64,000 nt of DNA from CAVQBC01 sp963710665 (lineage in GTDB: Bacteria; Actinomycetota; Thermoleophilia; Solirubrobacterales; Solirubrobacteraceae): NCBI GenBank assembly GCA_963710665.1, contig CAVQBC010000004.1, positions 434,001 to 498,000 of the forward strand, given 5' to 3'. Under the pieces are notes generated by a model. That model worked only from the letters and a program-made list of their open reading frames with translations. It was not told where the DNA came from and made no database searches. This document shows positions 61,680-64,000 of the stretch, in pieces; positions within the stretch are counted from its first letter, which is position 1, and each line of letters opens with the position of its first letter. The position numbers and the translations under genes were made by a program.

Positions 61680-63257
61680 ATGGCTGAGGCCCCCTACGTG
61701 ATGGGCATCGACTTCGGGACCGGAGGCGTGCGCGTCGGGATCTTCGACCGCGAGGGGGACCCCGTGGTCTTCGAGGCCGCCGAGTTCGGGACCAACCATC
61801 CGCGCCCGGGCCAGGCCGAGCAGGACCCCGACGACTGGTGGTCGTCGCTCGTCGTTGCCGTGCAGGGCGCGATGAGCCGCAGCGGCGTGTCCCCGGAGGA
61901 GATCGCCGGGATCTCCGTGGACGCCACCGCCGCGACCGTGATGGCCGTCGACGAGGACGCGCGGCCCCTGCGGCCGGCGATCATGTGGATGGACGTGCGC
62001 GCGTCCGACCAGGCCGACCGGATCGCGGGGACCGGCGACCCGGCGCTCAAGTACAACGGCCACGGGCCGGTCTCCGCCGAGTGGGGGCTCCCGAAGGTGA
62101 TGTGGATCAAGGAGTCCGAGCCGCAGACCTGGGAGCGCGCGGCCCGCATCTGCGAGTGCGGCGACTGGGTCACCCGGCGGCTCACCGGCGAGTGGGCCGG
62201 CTCGATCAACATGGCCGCCTCCAAGTACTTCCACGACCGCGACGAGGGTGGCTACCCGGAGAGCCTCTTCGAGGCCGTCGGCATCAGCGACGTGCTGGAG
62301 AAGTTCCCGCCGAAGGTGCTCGACCTGGGCGTCGTCGTCGGGGAGCTGCGCCGCGACGTGGCCGAGGAGATCGGCCTGAGGCCCGGGACGCCGGTGGCCG
62401 AGGGCGCCGTCGACGCCTACGCGGGCGCGCTCGGCCTCGGCGTGGTCGAGCCGGGCAAGCTCGCGCTCATCACCGGCTCCTCGCACGTGATGATCGGGCA
62501 GACGTCCGCGCCGATCCACGACCAGGGCTTCTGGGGCGCCTACACCGACGCGATGATCCCCGGCCAGTACACGGTCGAGGCCGGCCAGGCCTCCACCGGC
62601 ACGGTCGTCGCGTGGTTCAAGAACCACTTCGCCGGCGACGCGATCCGCGAGGCGGAGCGGCGCGGCGTCGACCCCTACGAGGTGCTCACCGAGCTCGCCC
62701 GCGACGTGCCGGTCGGCTCCGACGGGCTCGTGGTGCTCGACTACTTCCAGGGCAACCGCTCCCCGCGCACCGACCCGCACGCCCGCGGAGTGATCTGGGG
62801 GCTCTCGCTGAGCCACGGCCCCGGCCACGTGTTCCGGGCCATCATCGAGGGCATCTGCTACGGCACGGAGCACATCTTCCGGACCATGCGCGGCCACGAC
62901 TTCCAGCCGCGGCTGAACGTGGTGTCCGGCGGGCCGACCAAGAGCGACCTGTGGATGCAGCTGCACGCCGACGTCTCCAACGTGCCGATCTCGTTCACAC
63001 GCGTGGCCGAAGGGCCCGTGCTGGGCTCGGCGATGCTGGCCGCCGTCGGCGCCGGGATCCATCCCGACGTGCAGACGGCCGCCGAGAAGATGGTCCATAC
63101 GGAGCGGACCATCGAGCCGGACCCCGCGCGGCACGAGGAGTACCAGTTCTGGGTCGAGCGCTACATCGACACCTATCCGGCGATGAAGACCCTGATGCAC
63201 CAGGCGGTGCGGCACGTCGCCGATGCGCACGCGCCGGCGGAGCCCACTCCTGCGTAA
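61680..63257 (+). CDS. FGGY family carbohydrate kinase (ribulokinase-like)
   Basis: 525-residue sugar kinase. ATP-site motif VMGIDFGTGGVRVGIFDREG, FGGY region SVDATAATVMAVDEDARPLR, MWMDVRASDQADRIAG, catalytic base region GTPVAEGAVDAYAGALGLG, ALITGSSHVMIG, and C-terminal VVSGGPTKSDLWMQLHADV. Close to the ribulokinase/xylulokinase-like branch. GAGAGGAG precedes the ATG. Likely phosphorylates a ketopentose or a polyol; the next gene is a glycerol-1-phosphate dehydrogenase-like protein. Confidence 0.93.
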   Translation: MAEAPYVMGIDFGTGGVRVGIFDREGDPVVFEAAEFGTNHPRPGQAEQDPDDWWSSLVVAVQGAMSRSGVSPEEIAGISVDATAATVMAVDEDARPLRPAIMWMDVRASDQADRIAGTGDPALKYNGHGPVSAEWGLPKVMWIKESEPQTWERAARICECGDWVTRRLTGEWAGSINMAASKYFHDRDEGGYPESLFEAVGISDVLEKFPPKVLDLGVVVGELRRDVAEEIGLRPGTPVAEGAVDAYAGALGLGVVEPGKLALITGSSHVMIGQTSAPIHDQGFWGAYTDAMIPGQYTVEAGQASTGTVVAWFKNHFAGDAIREAERRGVDPYEVLTELARDVPVGSDGLVVLDYFQGNRSPRTDPHARGVIWGLSLSHGPGHVFRAIIEGICYGTEHIFRTMRGHDFQPRLNVVSGGPTKSDLWMQLHADVSNVPISFTRVAEGPVLGSAMLAAVGAGIHPDVQTAAEKMVHTERTIEPDPARHEEYQFWVERYIDTYPAMKTLMHQAVRHVADAHAPAEPTPA

Positions 63258-63292
63258 CACGTGATCACACCGGTCGAGACGGCGGGGTGCCA

Positions 63293-64000
63293 ATGACGAA
63301 CGAACGGATCGAGAAGGCGCTGGAAGGCGCGACCGACACGCAGAGCGTGTCGATCGGCGAGGGGGTCCTCGGCACGGTCGCGGACCTTTACGCGCAGAGC
63401 TTCGGCGACCGGCCGGCCGTGGTCGTCGGCGACGAGAACACGTTCGCGGTGGCCGGTCGCGAAGTGCAGGGACACCTCGAGGCCGCCGGCCGCGAGCTGC
63501 GGGAGCCCTACGTCTTTCCGGGCACGCCGACCCTGTACGCGGAGTACGGCAACATCGAGGCGCTGATCGCCTCGCTGCGCGAGCACGACGCGATCCCGGT
63601 GGCGGTCGGGTCCGGAAGCCTCAACGACATCGCCAAGCGGGCCGCCTTCGAGTGCGAACGCCCGTACATGAGCGTCGCGACCGCCGCGTCGATGGACGGC
63701 TACACCGCCTTCGGCGCGGCGATCACCAAGGACGGCTACAAGCGCACGATGACCTGCCCGGCGCCGCACTCGGTGCTGGCCGACGTCGGCGTCCTCACCG
63801 GCGCGCCGCCGAAGATGACCGCGGCGGGCTACGCGGACCTCCTGAGCAAGGTGACGGCGGGCGCCGACTGGCTCGTCGCCGACGCGCTCGGGATCGAGCC
63901 GATCGACCAGCACGTGTGGTCGCTCGTCCAGGGCCCGCTCCGCGAGGCCACCGGGCGGCCCGCCGAGCTGCAGGCCGGCGACCGGCAGGCCATGGAGGGC
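63293..64000 (+). CDS. sn-glycerol-1-phosphate dehydrogenase/AraM-like (cut by window edge)
   Basis: First 236 residues of an iron/zinc-dependent polyol-phosphate dehydrogenase. VVVGDENTFAVAGREVQ opens the Rossmann part; PVAVGSGSLNDIAKRAAF and MSVATAASMDGYTAFGAAIT bind NAD and metal; PAPHSVLADVGVLTGAPPKM and AAGYADLLSKVTAGADWLV continue. These match AraM/EgsA-type enzymes that make glycerol-1-phosphate or a related polyol phosphate. 35 bp after the kinase, same operon. The rest lies outside the window. Confidence 0.88.
   Translation, partial: MTNERIEKALEGATDTQSVSIGEGVLGTVADLYAQSFGDRPAVVVGDENTFAVAGREVQGHLEAAGRELREPYVFPGTPTLYAEYGNIEALIASLREHDAIPVAVGSGSLNDIAKRAAFECERPYMSVATAASMDGYTAFGAAITKDGYKRTMTCPAPHSVLADVGVLTGAPPKMTAAGYADLLSKVTAGADWLVADALGIEPIDQHVWSLVQGPLREATGRPAELQAGDRQAMEG

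Overview
The window reads as chromosomal DNA of a very GC-rich actinobacterium. The best guess is class Thermoleophilia, order Solirubrobacterales. This is inferred from third-position GC bias in nearly all genes, frequent GTG/TTG starts and leaderless-looking starts, Gram-positive/actinobacterial LexA boxes (CGAAC-N4-GTTCG), an imuB/dnaE2 SOS mutagenesis locus, a cstA-ybdD pair, Mn-catalase and cobalt-type nitrile hydratase. No phage structural genes, rRNA, CRISPR array or transposase were found. About 62 protein genes or gene remnants, one tRNA, RNase P RNA and one riboswitch can be supported. Every gene-free stretch over about 300 bases is accounted for; the largest, 38.7-39.4 kb, holds rnpB.

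Layout, left part. 0-5 kb: acyl-CoA dehydrogenase (cut by the edge), a FadR-type regulator with its own palindrome, and a hydrolase group (CE4 deacetylase/imidase-like, M55 D-aminopeptidase, gamma-glutamyltransferase). 5-14 kb: a giant SARP/BTAD-AAA-TPR regulator, an NmrA-DUF1772 pair, a MarR-MFS operon with a clear operator, and a frameshifted acyl-CoA ligase. 14-20 kb: DUF59-amidohydrolase pair, [unknown 117 aa]-cstA-ybdD operon, and ridA-ilvA operon facing a YyaL-type protein across 18 bp. 22-26 kb: MMPL transporter, then a decayed MFS transporter whose stop still overlaps the BKACE start. 26-32 kb: epimerase-DUF6081 pair, MarR/epoxide hydrolase divergon with twin operators, glutamine synthetase, and an AhpD-like/HxlR operon with a palindrome.

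Middle. 32-39 kb: a c-di-AMP (ydaO-type) riboswitch in front of a disordered single-TM protein, a cytochrome c, then imuB-DUF6504-dnaE2 with LexA boxes 2 nt before two start codons, then rnpB. 39-45 kb: hydroxyacyl-CoA dehydrogenase, a LuxR remnant, a TPR-LuxR regulator, lexA plus a zinc-ribbon gene, tRNA-Leu(GAG), and a 1,083-bp islet bounded by a 28-bp copy of the tRNA 3' end.

Right part. 45-55 kb: thioredoxin-reductase-like flavoprotein, aldo/keto reductase, Mn-catalase, a histidine kinase/response regulator pair, then a catabolic run of cyclase, Mo-hydroxylase subunits (M subunit frameshifted), and VOC enzyme. 55-60 kb: NAD kinase, acyl-CoA ligase plus citryl-CoA lyase, and a convergent nitrile hydratase operon whose alpha subunit is frameshifted and has no stop before beta. 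60-64 kb: remnants of a hydrolase and of an F420/LLM oxidoreductase, a tandem DUF892 protein, and a sugar-kinase/glycerol-1-phosphate-dehydrogenase-like operon behind a near-consensus promoter.

Two things recur. Translationally coupled gene pairs (ATGA/GTGA overlaps) are common, so operon assignments are fairly firm. The window also holds three single-base frameshifts and four gene scars, which means either ongoing gene decay or assembly error; raw-read checks would decide.
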